A stretch of 26,681 nt of DNA, taken from Bacteroidales bacterium. Its GTDB lineage: Bacteria; Bacteroidota; Bacteroidia; Bacteroidales; VadinHA17. The notes beneath the pieces were generated by a model. It was not told the DNA's origin. It was given only the letters and a program-made list of their open reading frames with translations, and did not search any database. Shown here in pieces: positions 13,194 through 22,029 of this stretch (positions are counted from its first letter, which is position 1; each line of letters starts with the position of its first letter). The position numbers and the translations under genes are program-made. The stretch spans positions 1-26,681 of the forward strand of contig JADKBK010000026.1 of NCBI GenBank assembly GCA_016715075.1. The letters run 5' to 3'.

Positions 13194-13754
13194 ATGAGTG
13201 TATTATTGCTTTTTCTAGGGATTATATTTATAATCATTTTGTTTGTTATCTCGCTATATAACAAGCTTGTACGGCTCAGGAATAACAGGGAACAGGCTTT
13301 TGCCGATGTGGATGTCCAGCTGAAGCAAAGGCACGACCTCATACCTCAGCTTGTTGATTCTGTTAAAGGTTATATGGGGCATGAAAGGGGAGTCCTCACA
13401 GAGATCACTGAAGCGCGCACCAATGCAATGAAGGCTTCAACTATCGATGAGAAGATTGTTGCCGAGACAAAGCTGTCGGCTGCTCTTGATGGACTTAAAG
13501 TCTCTGTGGAGGCATATCCTGACCTTAAAGCCAGCCAGAACTTTCTTGATCTTCAGAGTGAGATATCCGATATTGAGAATAAGATCGCTGCAGCAAGAAG
13601 GTTCTTCAACTCAACAACCAGGGAGCTGAATGTGGCAACTGAGGTCTTCCCGTCGAACCTGATTGCAACACTCTTTAATTTTAAACGGGAAAATATGTTT
13701 GAACTTGGAGATCAGCGTGCAGCTGCAGAACAGCCACCTAAAATCCAGTTCTGA
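13194..13754 (+). CDS. lemA: LemA family protein
   Basis: The 186-residue protein has one N-terminal membrane helix (about residues 3-21, LLLFLGIIFIIILFVISLYN) followed by a long helical domain outside the membrane. Family motifs are KLVRLRNNREQAFADVDVQL, QRHDLIPQLVDSVKGYM, ENKIAAARRFFNSTTRELN and FPSNLIATLFNFK. LemA proteins have no proven enzymatic role but very often sit beside an M48 (HtpX-type) protease, as here: the next gene starts 4 bp after the stop. This pairing suggests envelope quality control. The start ATG at 13194 gives the membrane helix directly. Confidence 0.93.
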   Translation: MSVLLLFLGIIFIIILFVISLYNKLVRLRNNREQAFADVDVQLKQRHDLIPQLVDSVKGYMGHERGVLTEITEARTNAMKASTIDEKIVAETKLSAALDGLKVSVEAYPDLKASQNFLDLQSEISDIENKIAAARRFFNSTTRELNVATEVFPSNLIATLFNFKRENMFELGDQRAAAEQPPKIQF

Positions 13755-13758
13755 TCAT

Positions 13759-14697
13759 ATGAGTTATTTCGGATTACAGTCTCAGATATGGCGAAATAAC
13801 AGAAATTCTGTACTGATACTCGCCATGTTTCCTGTTGTCTTCTTCGGATTGACATGGCTCTTCCTCTTTTTCCTTTCGCTTAACCTCGATGATCAAGTGG
13901 TGTTGGCCCGGGTCAATAACAGTTTTCTGATAACTGCCCCGTATATATCTGCTGGTGTGCTTATCTGGTTTGCTGTCGCATGGCTGTCTCATTCATCAAT
14001 GATAAATAAAGCCACAGGGGCAAAGCCTCTTGAGCGAAAAGAGAATAAGAGGGTTTACAACCTTGTGGAGAATTTATGCATCTCCACAGGGATGCAAATG
14101 CCCAAAGTCAATATTATTGAGGATGAATCGCTGAATGCTTTTGCCAGTGGTATCAGTGAAAAAACTTTTTCAGTTTCACTCTCCAGGGGAATAATCGATA
14201 AACTGAATGATGAGGAGCTGGAGGCTGTTATAGCTCATGAACTTACACACATCAGGAACCGCGATGTCAGGCTGCTTATAATATCAATTGTCTTTGTCGG
14301 GATCTTTTCCTTCATCTCCGAGATGATTTTCAGGTCTATGCAGTTCGGCAGAATAGGAAAGGGGAAGAAGGAGGGAGGCGTAATATTAATTGCTCTGGCC
14401 CTTGCCCTCCTGGGTTATCTTATTGCAACGCTTTTTCGCTTTGCGTTATCGAGGAAGCGGGAATTTCTTGCTGATGCGGGATCTGCAGAGCTTACTCACC
14501 GTCCGTTAGCCCTGGCATCAGCCCTTCGTAAGATCTCTGAAGACTCAAGGATTGAAGCGGTACAAAGAAAGGATGTGGCACAGATGTTTATAGAGAATCC
14601 CGGAGAAAAAGGAAAGAAACAATCCTTTTCCATTGCCTCTATGTTTGCAACTCATCCACCGATAAGTAAGCGGATTGAGATACTGGAACAGTTCTGA
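13759..14697 (+). CDS. M48 family metalloprotease (HtpX-like)
   Basis: The 312-residue integral membrane zinc protease has two N-terminal membrane helices (about residues 18-40 and 58-76), the catalytic motif HELTH (160-164), two further membrane segments (about 172-190 and 206-228) and the third zinc ligand in KREFLADAGSAEL (E235). The C-terminus ends with the short conserved ATHPPISKRIEIL. HtpX-type enzymes degrade damaged membrane proteins. The frame extends upstream to 13663 inside lemA, but the ATG at 13759, 4 bp after the lemA stop, fits the family N-terminus. It is co-transcribed with lemA and convergent with plsY. Confidence 0.93.
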   Translation: MSYFGLQSQIWRNNRNSVLILAMFPVVFFGLTWLFLFFLSLNLDDQVVLARVNNSFLITAPYISAGVLIWFAVAWLSHSSMINKATGAKPLERKENKRVYNLVENLCISTGMQMPKVNIIEDESLNAFASGISEKTFSVSLSRGIIDKLNDEELEAVIAHELTHIRNRDVRLLIISIVFVGIFSFISEMIFRSMQFGRIGKGKKEGGVILIALALALLGYLIATLFRFALSRKREFLADAGSAELTHRPLALASALRKISEDSRIEAVQRKDVAQMFIENPGEKGKKQSFSIASMFATHPPISKRIEILEQF

Positions 14698-14735
14698 ACC
14701 AGTAGGGTATGTTTCGCCTGCGAGATGAAATCTGA

Positions 14736-15383
14736 TTATTCCTGCTTTTCTTTCTTTCTTCCGAACCTGATAAGTCTTGATTCTTCACCTTTAAGCAATC
14801 TTCTGATATTTTTCCTGTGAGTGATAAGCAGTGCAACAGCCACCAGAACTGAAAATATTTTGAAGATAACGGAAGGAGTGTCAAAGAAAAGGAAAAGCAG
14901 AACAGGAAATGCTATTCCGGCGCTCATTGATGATACCGAAACTATACCTGTCAGAAGAATTACTGTCAGAAATACTCCAAGACAGCATATTGTCAGTAGG
15001 GGTTGTATTGCAAGGAGGACACCGAAAACTGTTGCGACTCCTTTGCCTCCCCTGAAACCTGCAAAAACAGGAAATATGTGACCGACTATTGCAGTTACTC
15101 CGGTAAGTATTTGCATGTTCGTGAGCAGGGCGCTTCCAGGTTCAGCAATATGGAAGAAAACGGGTAACATTGCTGCTGTCCAGCCTTTCGCAAGGTCAAT
15201 TATCAGAACAGGGATCCCTGTTTTCCACCCCAGTACTCTTATTGTGTTTGCCGTGCCTGCATTTCCGCTTCCATGTTCCCTGACATCTATCCCGTGAACC
15301 ATTTTGCCTATCCATACCGATGCAGGAATTGATCCGAGCATGTATGCAATCACAAATGCAATAATAATATCAGCAACATTCAT
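14736..15383 (-). CDS. plsY: Acyl-phosphate:glycerol-3-phosphate acyltransferase
   Basis: The 215-residue polytopic membrane enzyme carries the three PlsY motifs: GSIPASVWIG (17-26), GSGNAGTANTIRVLG (38-52), and GHIFPVFAGFRGGKG (101-115). The C-terminal HRKNIRRLLKGEESRL matches the conserved tail. It moves the acyl group from acyl-phosphate to glycerol-3-phosphate to give lysophosphatidic acid, the first step of phospholipid synthesis, and works with PlsX. No plsX is in this window. A promoter of the TTTG-N18-TATATTTG type lies between this gene and pckA, on the same strand, so it is probably transcribed on its own. Confidence 0.95.
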   Translation of the reverse strand: MNVADIIIAFVIAYMLGSIPASVWIGKMVHGIDVREHGSGNAGTANTIRVLGWKTGIPVLIIDLAKGWTAAMLPVFFHIAEPGSALLTNMQILTGVTAIVGHIFPVFAGFRGGKGVATVFGVLLAIQPLLTICCLGVFLTVILLTGIVSVSSMSAGIAFPVLLFLFFDTPSVIFKIFSVLVAVALLITHRKNIRRLLKGEESRLIRFGRKKEKQE

Positions 15384-15405
15384 ATCGGCAGAATTTTTTT
15401 GCGGT

Positions 15406-15435
15406 CAAATATAATAATAAAGTTCAACCATCAAA
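15406..15435 (-). promoter_or_regulatory. Bacteroidota-type promoter of plsY
   Basis: Read on the minus strand: TTTG (15435-15432), 18-nt spacer, TATATTTG (15413-15406). It lies in the short gap between pckA and plsY, 22 bp before the plsY start. Confidence 0.6.
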
Positions 15436-15437
15436 AA

Positions 15438-17057
15438 CTATATCCTGGGACCAAAATCGGCAAGCCTGGCGGCTTCTTCATTCACCGAAAACTTCCCGAA
15501 ATTGAGAATGAATTTCATTGCAAGGTCAGTTGCTGCTATATGCCACCTGTAAGGGGAATCCCAGGCTTTGCCCGGATCCAGTATATTATCATCCACGCCT
15601 TTGATTTTTGAAGGAACAAAAAGATTGAACACGGGAATTGTATTAAACTCACACTTATCCATTTCCCCGTAGAGGATGGCGTCTATTATCCTTCGTGTTG
15701 TCCCGAGATCGATCCTGTTCCCGGAGTTATAGGTACCTCCCATCCAGCCTGTATTTACCAGCCAGGCTTCAGTTTTATGGATCTTCATCTTTCTTGCCAG
15801 TTCATTGGCGTACATGATGGGGTCAAGCATCAGGAATGTTGCTCCGAAGCATGTTGAAAAATGTGGTACAGGTTCAACAATTCCTCTTTCGGTCCCTGCA
15901 ATCTTGGCTGTATAACCACTGAGGAAATAATATCTTGTCTGGTCCTCGGTCAGCCGGCTCACGGGAGGAAGAACGCCAAAGGCATCAGCAGAAAGGAAGA
16001 TAACCTTTTTTGCTGGTCCGGCTTTTGAAACCGGTTTTACAATATTATGGATGTGGTAAATTGGGTATGATACCCTTGTATTCTCTGTCTTTGACTGGTC
16101 ATTGAAATCTATTGTCCCGTCAGGCAGAATGACAAGGTTTTCCAGAAGGGCATCACGCCGTATGGCATGATAAATATCGGGTTCATTTTTCTCACTCAGT
16201 CTGATGCATTTTGCATAACAGCCGCCTTCAAAATTAAAAATACCTTCGTCGTCCCATCCGTGCTCATCATCGCCTATCAGTGCCCGTTCAGGATCAGTGG
16301 AGAGGGTAGTTTTTCCGGTCCCGGATAGTCCGAAGAATATGGCTGTATCGCCGTTCCTGCCGACATTTGCAGAGCAGTGCATGGAAGCAATTCCTTTGAG
16401 TGGGAGGTAATAGTTCATAAGGGCGAAGACTCCTTTTTTCATCTCCCCGCCATACCATGTGCCACCTATTACTGCCATTCTATCGGTCAGGTTGAAGAAA
16501 ATAAAATTCTCCGAATTCAGGCCCTGTTTCTTCCAGTCAGGATTTGTGGCTTTGGATGCATTAAGTACAACGAAATCAGGTTTGAAATCCTTTAGCTCCT
16601 CCTTTTCGGGGCGGATAAACATGTTTTTCACAAAGTGAGCCTGCCAGGCCACTTCAACTACAAACCGGACTTTCAGTCTTGAATTTTCATTGGCGCCGCA
16701 GTAACAGTCCATTACATATAATTTCTTGCCGGACAGTTGGTCAGAAGCTATGTTCCTGCAATGATTCCAGATGCTGCGTGTTATAGGTTTGTTATCGGAG
16801 GCTTTTACCATGTCCGATTTCCACCAGACTGTATCTCTTGTTATGTCATCAATTACTACATATTTGTCCTTTGGTGATCGACCGGTAAAAATACCTGTAT
16901 CGATTGCTACTGCTCCGCTTTTTGTAACTACTCCTTTTTCCGGTTCGCTCAGATCAGGTTTTGTCTCATCTTCAAAAAGCAGCTCATAGGATGGATTATA
17001 AATAATCTCTCCCGGATTCCTGATCCCGTATTTTAATAAATCACCTGGGGTAACCAT
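15438..17057 (-). CDS. pckA: Phosphoenolpyruvate carboxykinase (ATP)
   Basis: This full-length enzyme (539 residues from the ATG at 17057; a TTG at 17060 is also possible) interconverts oxaloacetate + ATP and PEP + ADP + CO2. Motifs include IDTGIFTGRSPKDKYVV, the metal and substrate-binding NVGRNGDTAIFFGLSGTGKT (P-loop near 243-251), STDPERALIGDDEHGWDD and INDQSKTENTR-like FNDQSKTENTRVSYP. In anaerobic Bacteroidota this enzyme often runs toward oxaloacetate, making ATP in succinate fermentation, but direction cannot be read from sequence. It lies between plsY and ppdK on the same strand; the gap to ppdK includes a terminator, so it has its own promoter. Confidence 0.97.
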   Translation of the reverse strand: MVTPGDLLKYGIRNPGEIIYNPSYELLFEDETKPDLSEPEKGVVTKSGAVAIDTGIFTGRSPKDKYVVIDDITRDTVWWKSDMVKASDNKPITRSIWNHCRNIASDQLSGKKLYVMDCYCGANENSRLKVRFVVEVAWQAHFVKNMFIRPEKEELKDFKPDFVVLNASKATNPDWKKQGLNSENFIFFNLTDRMAVIGGTWYGGEMKKGVFALMNYYLPLKGIASMHCSANVGRNGDTAIFFGLSGTGKTTLSTDPERALIGDDEHGWDDEGIFNFEGGCYAKCIRLSEKNEPDIYHAIRRDALLENLVILPDGTIDFNDQSKTENTRVSYPIYHIHNIVKPVSKAGPAKKVIFLSADAFGVLPPVSRLTEDQTRYYFLSGYTAKIAGTERGIVEPVPHFSTCFGATFLMLDPIMYANELARKMKIHKTEAWLVNTGWMGGTYNSGNRIDLGTTRRIIDAILYGEMDKCEFNTIPVFNLFVPSKIKGVDDNILDPGKAWDSPYRWHIAATDLAMKFILNFGKFSVNEEAARLADFGPRI

Positions 17058-17380
17058 CAATATATAATATTATTGAGAGACAAATATTTGCAAGTTTTTT
17101 TACATTCAATTGAAATTATGCTAAATATAGTCTAAAATATTTTATTAACCGCGATGTGTGTTAAGGATTGCGTAGGGACGGGTCGCGGACCTCGTCTGAA
17201 TTGTATTTTACGGACTGTTAAGTCCTCTGTGTACCTCTGTGATCCCGATAGCCTCGGACTCTGTGGACTCTGTGTAATAAATAATTAAAAACTTACACAG
17301 AGAGCACAGAGCAAGAGAAACACAGAGAAATATAGTATTAATGCTTCGGTTTTATCAGCCCATAGCAGGAGTATTGCGGA
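17058..17380. repeat. Intergenic region with CACAGAG-type inverted repeats
   Basis: No gene in this gap. CTCTGTGTAA (17268-17277) and TTACACAGAG (17293-17302) are perfect 10-bp reverse complements, and more CTCTGTG / CACAGAG words run from 17225 to 17328. A degenerate palindrome, ACGGGTCGCGGACCTCGT, lies at 17178-17195. The same CACAGAG word set occurs at 11821-11879, so this looks like a dispersed repeat family. No clear promoter for pckA was found; CAAATATT at 17081 is one base off a minus-strand -7 box. Confidence 0.5.
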
Positions 17381-17416
17381 AAAAAAAAGAGGTTGTCTCT
17401 ATCAGACAACCTCTTT
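17381..17416 (-). terminator. Intrinsic terminator of ppdK
   Basis: On the minus strand, AAAGAGGTTGTCT and its complement (17404-17416 with 17386-17398) form a perfect 13-bp stem with a 5-nt loop, followed by a run of eight T residues (complement of 17381-17388). It begins 20 bp past the ppdK stop. Confidence 0.85.
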
Positions 17417-17436
17417 GATACTACTTTAATACAGAA

Positions 17437-20163
17437 TTATTTTCCGAATTTGATCGAAGCCTGTGCCGCAGCCAGTCTTGCAATAGGAACCCTGAAAGGT
17501 GAGCAGCTGACATATGTCAGTCCGGCCTTGAAGCAGAATTCCACAGAAGCAGGATCTCCACCCTGTTCACCGCAGATCCCTACTTTAAGATCAGGTCTTG
17601 TTGCACGACCTTTCTCAACAGCCATTTTAATAAGCTGTCCTACACCGTCCTGGTCAATTGTCTGGAACGGATCAGAAGCGAGAATTTTCTTATCAAGATA
17701 ATCGTGAAGGAATCCGCCTGTATCGTCACGGCTGAACCCAAAGGTCATCTGTGTAAGGTCGTTGGTGCCGAATGAAAAGAATTCAGCAGTTTTAGCCATA
17801 CGGTCAGCGAGCAGACATGCACGTGGAATTTCAATCATTGTTCCATATTTGCATGAGATCTCTTTTACACCGAATTTAGCGCAAACTTCAGAATATACTT
17901 TGTCAAACACCTTTTTAGTGTAATCAATTTCAGCTACCTCGCAGGTAACCGGAACCATTAATTCAGGATAAGGTTTCTTTCCTTCTTTCAGAAGTTCAAC
18001 AGATGACTCGAGCATAGCGCGGATCTGCATTTCAGTTACTTCAGGGAATGTGATGCCAAGACGTACTCCACGGTGTCCCATCATTGGGTTTGATTCGTGT
18101 AATGCCTCACCACGTTTTGCAACATCTTCTTTTTTGATACCTAATGCTTTTGCAAGTTCTTCCTGTTTTTCAGCACCCTGTGGTACAAACTCATGAAGAG
18201 GCGGATCAAGAAGCCTGAATGTTACAGGTAATCCGTCCATGGCAGCCATAGTGGCTTTCATATCTTTTTTAACGAATGAGAACAGTTCATCAAGAGCTTT
18301 CCTGCGTTCTGTTTCATTTGCACTGAGGATCATCTTGCGGAGAAGGAAAAGAGGTTGTTCTGATCCTTTTCCGTAGAACATATGCTCGGTACGGAAGAGG
18401 CCGATACCTTCTGCTCCATAGCTGCGTGCAATCAATGCATCTTCAGGGGTTTCAGCATTGGTGCGGACACCCATTTTGCGGAATTTGTCAACTATTGTCA
18501 TGAATTCCTTGAAGCGCGGATTCTCTGAAGCATCCATGAGTGCGAGCGCTCCCAGGTATACAAATCCTTTTGTTCCGTTAAGTGTAAGGAAATCGCCTTC
18601 CTTGATAACTGTATCAGAACCTGCGATTTTGCAGATTTTTTTGGCAGCATCAACGTGAAGTCCGCCTGCACCTACAATACAGCATTTACCCCAGCCGCGT
18701 GCAACAAGTGCAGCGTGAGAGGTCATACCGCCACGGGCAGTAAGGATACCTTCAGCAGCGCGCATTCCTTCAACATCTTCAGGATTGGTTTCTTCACGGA
18801 GAAGAATAACTTTTTCTCCTTTGCGGAACCATGCAACTGCATCTTCAGCGTTGAAAACAACTCTTCCGACAGCGGCGCCAGGACCAGCAGGAAGACCTTT
18901 AACTGCAGGTGAGTGTTTTTTCTCAACAGCAGGGTCACATATAGGGTGAAGCAGTTCATCAAGCTGGGCAGGATCAACACGCATTACTGCGGTCTTTTCA
19001 TCGATAAGTTTTTCGTGAAGCATATCCATTGCCATATTAAGAGCAGCAGTACCTGTTCTCTTACCGGCACGGCACTGCAGCATATACAGCACACCTTCCT
19101 GGATAGTGAATTCTATGTCAAGCATATCGTGGAATGATTTCTCGAGAATATTACGGATATTAACGAGTTCCTTATATGTTGATGACATAGCTTCCTGCAT
19201 GCTGTGCAGATGCCTGTTCTGATCATTTTTTGTATCATCATTCAGAGGGCTTGGAGTGCGGATACCTGCAACAACGTCTTCACCCTGTGCATTTACCAGC
19301 CATTCGCCATAGAAGAGGTTTTCACCGGTAGCCGGATTACGTGTGAATGCAACTCCTGTAGCGGAAGTGTCACCCATATTACCGAATACCATAGCCTGAA
19401 CGTTCACAGCTGTTCCCCAGTCATCAGGAATTCCTTCAATACGACGGTATGAAACAGCTTTTTTCCCGTTCCAGCTCTTGAATACGGCTTTGATACCGCC
19501 TTCAAGCTGCTCTCTTGCATCATCAGGGAATGGTGTTCCAAGTACCTCTTTAATTTTTTTCTTAAACTCTTCAGCCAGATATTTCAGTTCATCAGCTGAG
19601 ATCTCAGTATCTGATTTGTAACCTTTGCTTTTTTTGAATTCGTCAAGGATTTCATCGAGTACCTTACGGATACCTTTGCCATCATGAGCTTCAATACCTT
19701 CAGCTTTCTCCATAACAACGTCAGCATACATCATGATAAGACGACGATATGAATCCCATACGAAACGGGGGTTGTTGGTCTTCTTGAGAAAACCCGGGAT
19801 AGTTGCTGATGAGAGACCTATATTAAGAACTGTATCCATCATACCAGGCATCGAACTGCGGGCACCTGAACGGCATGATACGAGAAGTGCATTCTCAGCA
19901 TCGCCATATTTCATGTTCATGGCCTCTTCAGTTTTCTTCATTGCTGCCCATACTTCAGGCATCAGATCAGGATGAAGAACACAATTGTTCTTGTAGTACT
20001 CAACGCATGCTTCGGTAGTGATAGTAAAACCGGCAGGAACAGGAAGTCCGAGAAGGCACATCTCTGCAAGGTTGGCACCTTTACCGCCAAGAAGGTTTTT
20101 CATATCAGCTTTACCCTCTGCACTCTTTTTTCCAAAGGAGTAAACTCTTTTTACTGTTGACAT
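17437..20163 (-). CDS. ppdK: Pyruvate, phosphate dikinase
   Basis: The 908-residue enzyme interconverts pyruvate + ATP + Pi and PEP + AMP + PPi. Domains run in the usual order: an N-terminal ATP-grasp domain beginning GGKGANLAEMCLLGLPVP and including SVSCRSGARSSMPGMM-like SCRSGARSSMPGMMDTVL; the swivelling phosphohistidine domain with RGGMTSHAALVARGWGK (catalytic His483, with Thr481 as the position used for regulation in plants); and a C-terminal PEP/pyruvate TIM barrel with GLFRTEHMF, GTNDLTQMTFGFSRDD and GICGEQGGDP (catalytic cysteine). Length is slightly above the 870-880 usual. It has its own -7 box upstream and a terminator downstream. With pckA and pyk it controls the PEP/pyruvate balance. 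Confidence 0.98.
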   Translation of the reverse strand: MSTVKRVYSFGKKSAEGKADMKNLLGGKGANLAEMCLLGLPVPAGFTITTEACVEYYKNNCVLHPDLMPEVWAAMKKTEEAMNMKYGDAENALLVSCRSGARSSMPGMMDTVLNIGLSSATIPGFLKKTNNPRFVWDSYRRLIMMYADVVMEKAEGIEAHDGKGIRKVLDEILDEFKKSKGYKSDTEISADELKYLAEEFKKKIKEVLGTPFPDDAREQLEGGIKAVFKSWNGKKAVSYRRIEGIPDDWGTAVNVQAMVFGNMGDTSATGVAFTRNPATGENLFYGEWLVNAQGEDVVAGIRTPSPLNDDTKNDQNRHLHSMQEAMSSTYKELVNIRNILEKSFHDMLDIEFTIQEGVLYMLQCRAGKRTGTAALNMAMDMLHEKLIDEKTAVMRVDPAQLDELLHPICDPAVEKKHSPAVKGLPAGPGAAVGRVVFNAEDAVAWFRKGEKVILLREETNPEDVEGMRAAEGILTARGGMTSHAALVARGWGKCCIVGAGGLHVDAAKKICKIAGSDTVIKEGDFLTLNGTKGFVYLGALALMDASENPRFKEFMTIVDKFRKMGVRTNAETPEDALIARSYGAEGIGLFRTEHMFYGKGSEQPLFLLRKMILSANETERRKALDELFSFVKKDMKATMAAMDGLPVTFRLLDPPLHEFVPQGAEKQEELAKALGIKKEDVAKRGEALHESNPMMGHRGVRLGITFPEVTEMQIRAMLESSVELLKEGKKPYPELMVPVTCEVAEIDYTKKVFDKVYSEVCAKFGVKEISCKYGTMIEIPRACLLADRMAKTAEFFSFGTNDLTQMTFGFSRDDTGGFLHDYLDKKILASDPFQTIDQDGVGQLIKMAVEKGRATRPDLKVGICGEQGGDPASVEFCFKAGLTYVSCSPFRVPIARLAAAQASIKFGK

Positions 20164-20214
20164 AATGTTATTTGTTTGAGATAATTTAAGTTATTGAATT
20201 TTGAAAATAAGCCG

Positions 20215-20222
20215 CAAAGTTA
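20215..20222 (-). promoter_or_regulatory. -7 box of ppdK promoter
   Basis: The minus strand reads TAACTTTG here, a match to TAnnTTTG, 52 bp before the ppdK start. The matching -33 element is weak (TTTAG about 20 bp upstream). The rest of 20223-20353 is AT-rich with no gene. Confidence 0.45.
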
Positions 20223-20353
20223 ATGTTTTTTTATTTAATTTCTAAATATGACAGAGTGATAATCCAGTAAAAATATTACCATAAAACCCATGATTTTAAT
20301 TATTTGATTATGTGATATTTAGTTGGTTTATTCAGATCGAATGGCTTATCCAC

Positions 20354-20507
20354 GACCCGCAACGACCCGCAAGACCCGCAAGACCTGCAAGACCTGCACG
20401 ACCTGCACGACCTGCACGACCCGCAAGACCCGCACGACCCGCAAGACCCGCAAGACCTGCAAGACCTGCAAGACCTGCAAGACCTGCACGACCTGCAAGA
20501 CCTGCAA
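20354..20507. repeat. Tandem 9-bp repeat array, 17 units
   Basis: Seventeen units of GAC(C/T)... form GACCYGCAM: the first is 10 bp long (20354-20363), then sixteen exact 9-bp units cover 20364-20507. Only two positions vary: the fifth base (C or T) and the ninth (A or C). Because the unit is a multiple of 3, all six frames stay open across it, which makes false open reading frames rich in RPA, TCK/TCT or CRS/CGS. It starts 5 bp before the xerD stop on the downstream side and ends about 190 bp before ppdK. Confidence 0.92.
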
Positions 20508-20511
20508 GACA

Positions 20512-21411
20512 CTACGACCTGGGATGGAACATTATCAGCGTATCACGCAGAAAGCTGCGGTCGATATGGGTATAGATCTCTGTAGTCAGTATCGATTCAT
20601 GACCAAGCATCTCCTGGACAGCCCTCAGGTCAGCTCCCGCTGCAACCATATGGGTGGCAAAGGAATGTCTGAAGGTGTGCGGACTGATGATTTTCTTAAT
20701 TCCTGCCTTAGCAGCGAGATCCTTTATAATTGTGAATATCATCGCCCTTGTGAGTTTCGATCCCCGGCGGTTCAGAAACAGAATATTCTGATCATGGATG
20801 ACGGGAAGCAGGTTCCTGTAATGTTTGTAATTATCGATCTCCTTCAGCGCTTTATCACTTACCGGTACAAGCCTTTGTTTGTTGCCCTTGCCCGTGACGA
20901 TAACAAAACCCTCACTGTAATGAATATCCGTCAGGCGAAGATTGACAAGTTCTGATACTCTCAGTCCGCATCCGTACAGGGTCTCAATTATCGCTTTATT
21001 CCTGTGCCCTTCATTTTTACTCAGGTCAATACAGGCTATCATGCTGTCGATCTCTTCCACTGAAAGTACGTTTGGCAGTTTCAACCCTATTTTGGGTGAT
21101 TCTATAAGGGAAGACGGATTCTCATTAATCTCACCTTCAATAAGAAGATATTTGTAGAATGCCCTTATCCCTGAAAGAGTTCTTGATTGTGTCCTTGTGT
21201 TTTGATTGTCAATCCCATACCAGCTGAGGAAGGCTTTGAGATTCTGATAAGTTATCTCTGCCGGGCCAATCTCTTTTCCTGATTCTGTTACGAATCGCTC
21301 AAGCTTTTCCACATCATGAAGATAGGCTTCAACACTGTTTTCAGACAACGATTTCTCAAGCCTGAGATAGGTTTCAAAATTTCTGAATGACTGTTTCCAT
21401 CCTAAGCTCAT
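20512..21411 (-). CDS. xerD: Site-specific tyrosine recombinase XerD-type
   Basis: The 299-residue protein has the N-terminal SAM-like core-binding domain and the C-terminal catalytic domain. All catalytic residues are present: R151 in GCGLRVSELVNL, K175 in TGKGNKQRLVPV, H245 and R248 in HTFRHSFATH, H271 in LGHESILTTEIY, and the nucleophile Y280. Xer proteins resolve chromosome dimers at dif during cell division. The start ATG at 21409-21411 fits. It is divergent from aroQ and its last codons run directly into the 9-bp repeat array. XerC and XerD cannot be separated with certainty; the length and best motif match favour XerD. Confidence 0.92.
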   Translation of the reverse strand: MSLGWKQSFRNFETYLRLEKSLSENSVEAYLHDVEKLERFVTESGKEIGPAEITYQNLKAFLSWYGIDNQNTRTQSRTLSGIRAFYKYLLIEGEINENPSSLIESPKIGLKLPNVLSVEEIDSMIACIDLSKNEGHRNKAIIETLYGCGLRVSELVNLRLTDIHYSEGFVIVTGKGNKQRLVPVSDKALKEIDNYKHYRNLLPVIHDQNILFLNRRGSKLTRAMIFTIIKDLAAKAGIKKIISPHTFRHSFATHMVAAGADLRAVQEMLGHESILTTEIYTHIDRSFLRDTLIMFHPRS

Positions 21412-21588
21412 ATTCCTGATAATTTGCCTTCTGAAAAATCATTCCGGCACCTCTGTTGATTCACAAAGTAAAGCAAAGAAATTCAACCTTCTTAATTTCA
21501 TTGCCTTAAATATTTTTTACCTATTTTTACGTTTCTTAAAATGAACTGAAAGTAAAAAAATAACTGACTGTAATCAATTCATTATTAA

Positions 21589-22023
21589 ATGCAAATAGCA
21601 ATCATAAATGGACCGAATCTGAATCTTCTCGGCCAGAGGGAACCCGAAAAGTATGGTCATTCATCTTTTGATGGTTATCTTTTATTGTTAAAATCACGAT
21701 ATACTGATATATCTTTCAGTTATTTCCAGTCAAACATTGAAGGTGAGCTTATCAATGAACTTCACAGAACAGGTTTCGCTTATGACGGGATAATCCTGAA
21801 TGCCGGCGGTTATACCCATACCTCTGTGGCAATTACGGATTCTATTGCTGCAATAAAGACGCCTGTAATTGAAGTCCATATAACAAATATCTTTTCAAGG
21901 GAAGAGTTCAGGCATACAAGTCTTATTGCCAGGAATTGCAAAGGAAGTATTTCAGGTTTCGGTCTCGACAGTTACAGGCTTGCCGTTGAGGCTCTGATTG
22001 AGATGAATAAAAAAAATGGCTGA
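21589..22023 (+). CDS. aroQ: 3-dehydroquinate dehydratase, type II
   Basis: The 144-residue enzyme removes water from 3-dehydroquinate in the shikimate pathway for aromatic amino acids. It opens with the family signature IINGPNLNLLGQREPEKYG, where Y22 is the catalytic tyrosine. Other active-site residues are N71 and H77 in NAGGYTHTSVA, H97 in VEVH-like IEVHITNIFSREEF and R108. Length is normal for the dodecameric type II enzymes. Pyruvate kinase starts 6 bp after its stop on the same strand, so the two are likely one operon, linking PEP metabolism with the PEP-using shikimate pathway. Confidence 0.96.
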   Translation: MQIAIINGPNLNLLGQREPEKYGHSSFDGYLLLLKSRYTDISFSYFQSNIEGELINELHRTGFAYDGIILNAGGYTHTSVAITDSIAAIKTPVIEVHITNIFSREEFRHTSLIARNCKGSISGFGLDSYRLAVEALIEMNKKNG

Positions 22024-22029
22024 TAGCGT

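Noticed and set aside
13663..13758. Upstream extension of the M48 protease
   Set aside because: The extra residues overlap lemA in another frame and lack family similarity; the ATG at 13759 is a better start.
20354..20507. Possible CRISPR array
   Set aside because: Units are 9 bp with no spacers between them and no cas genes are near; this is a simple tandem repeat.
20312..20575. Long open frames rich in RPA, TCK/TCT or CRS/CGS across the repeat array on both strands
   Set aside because: The 9-bp unit keeps all six frames open, so open length is not evidence of coding. No usual start region or homology-like sequence surrounds it.
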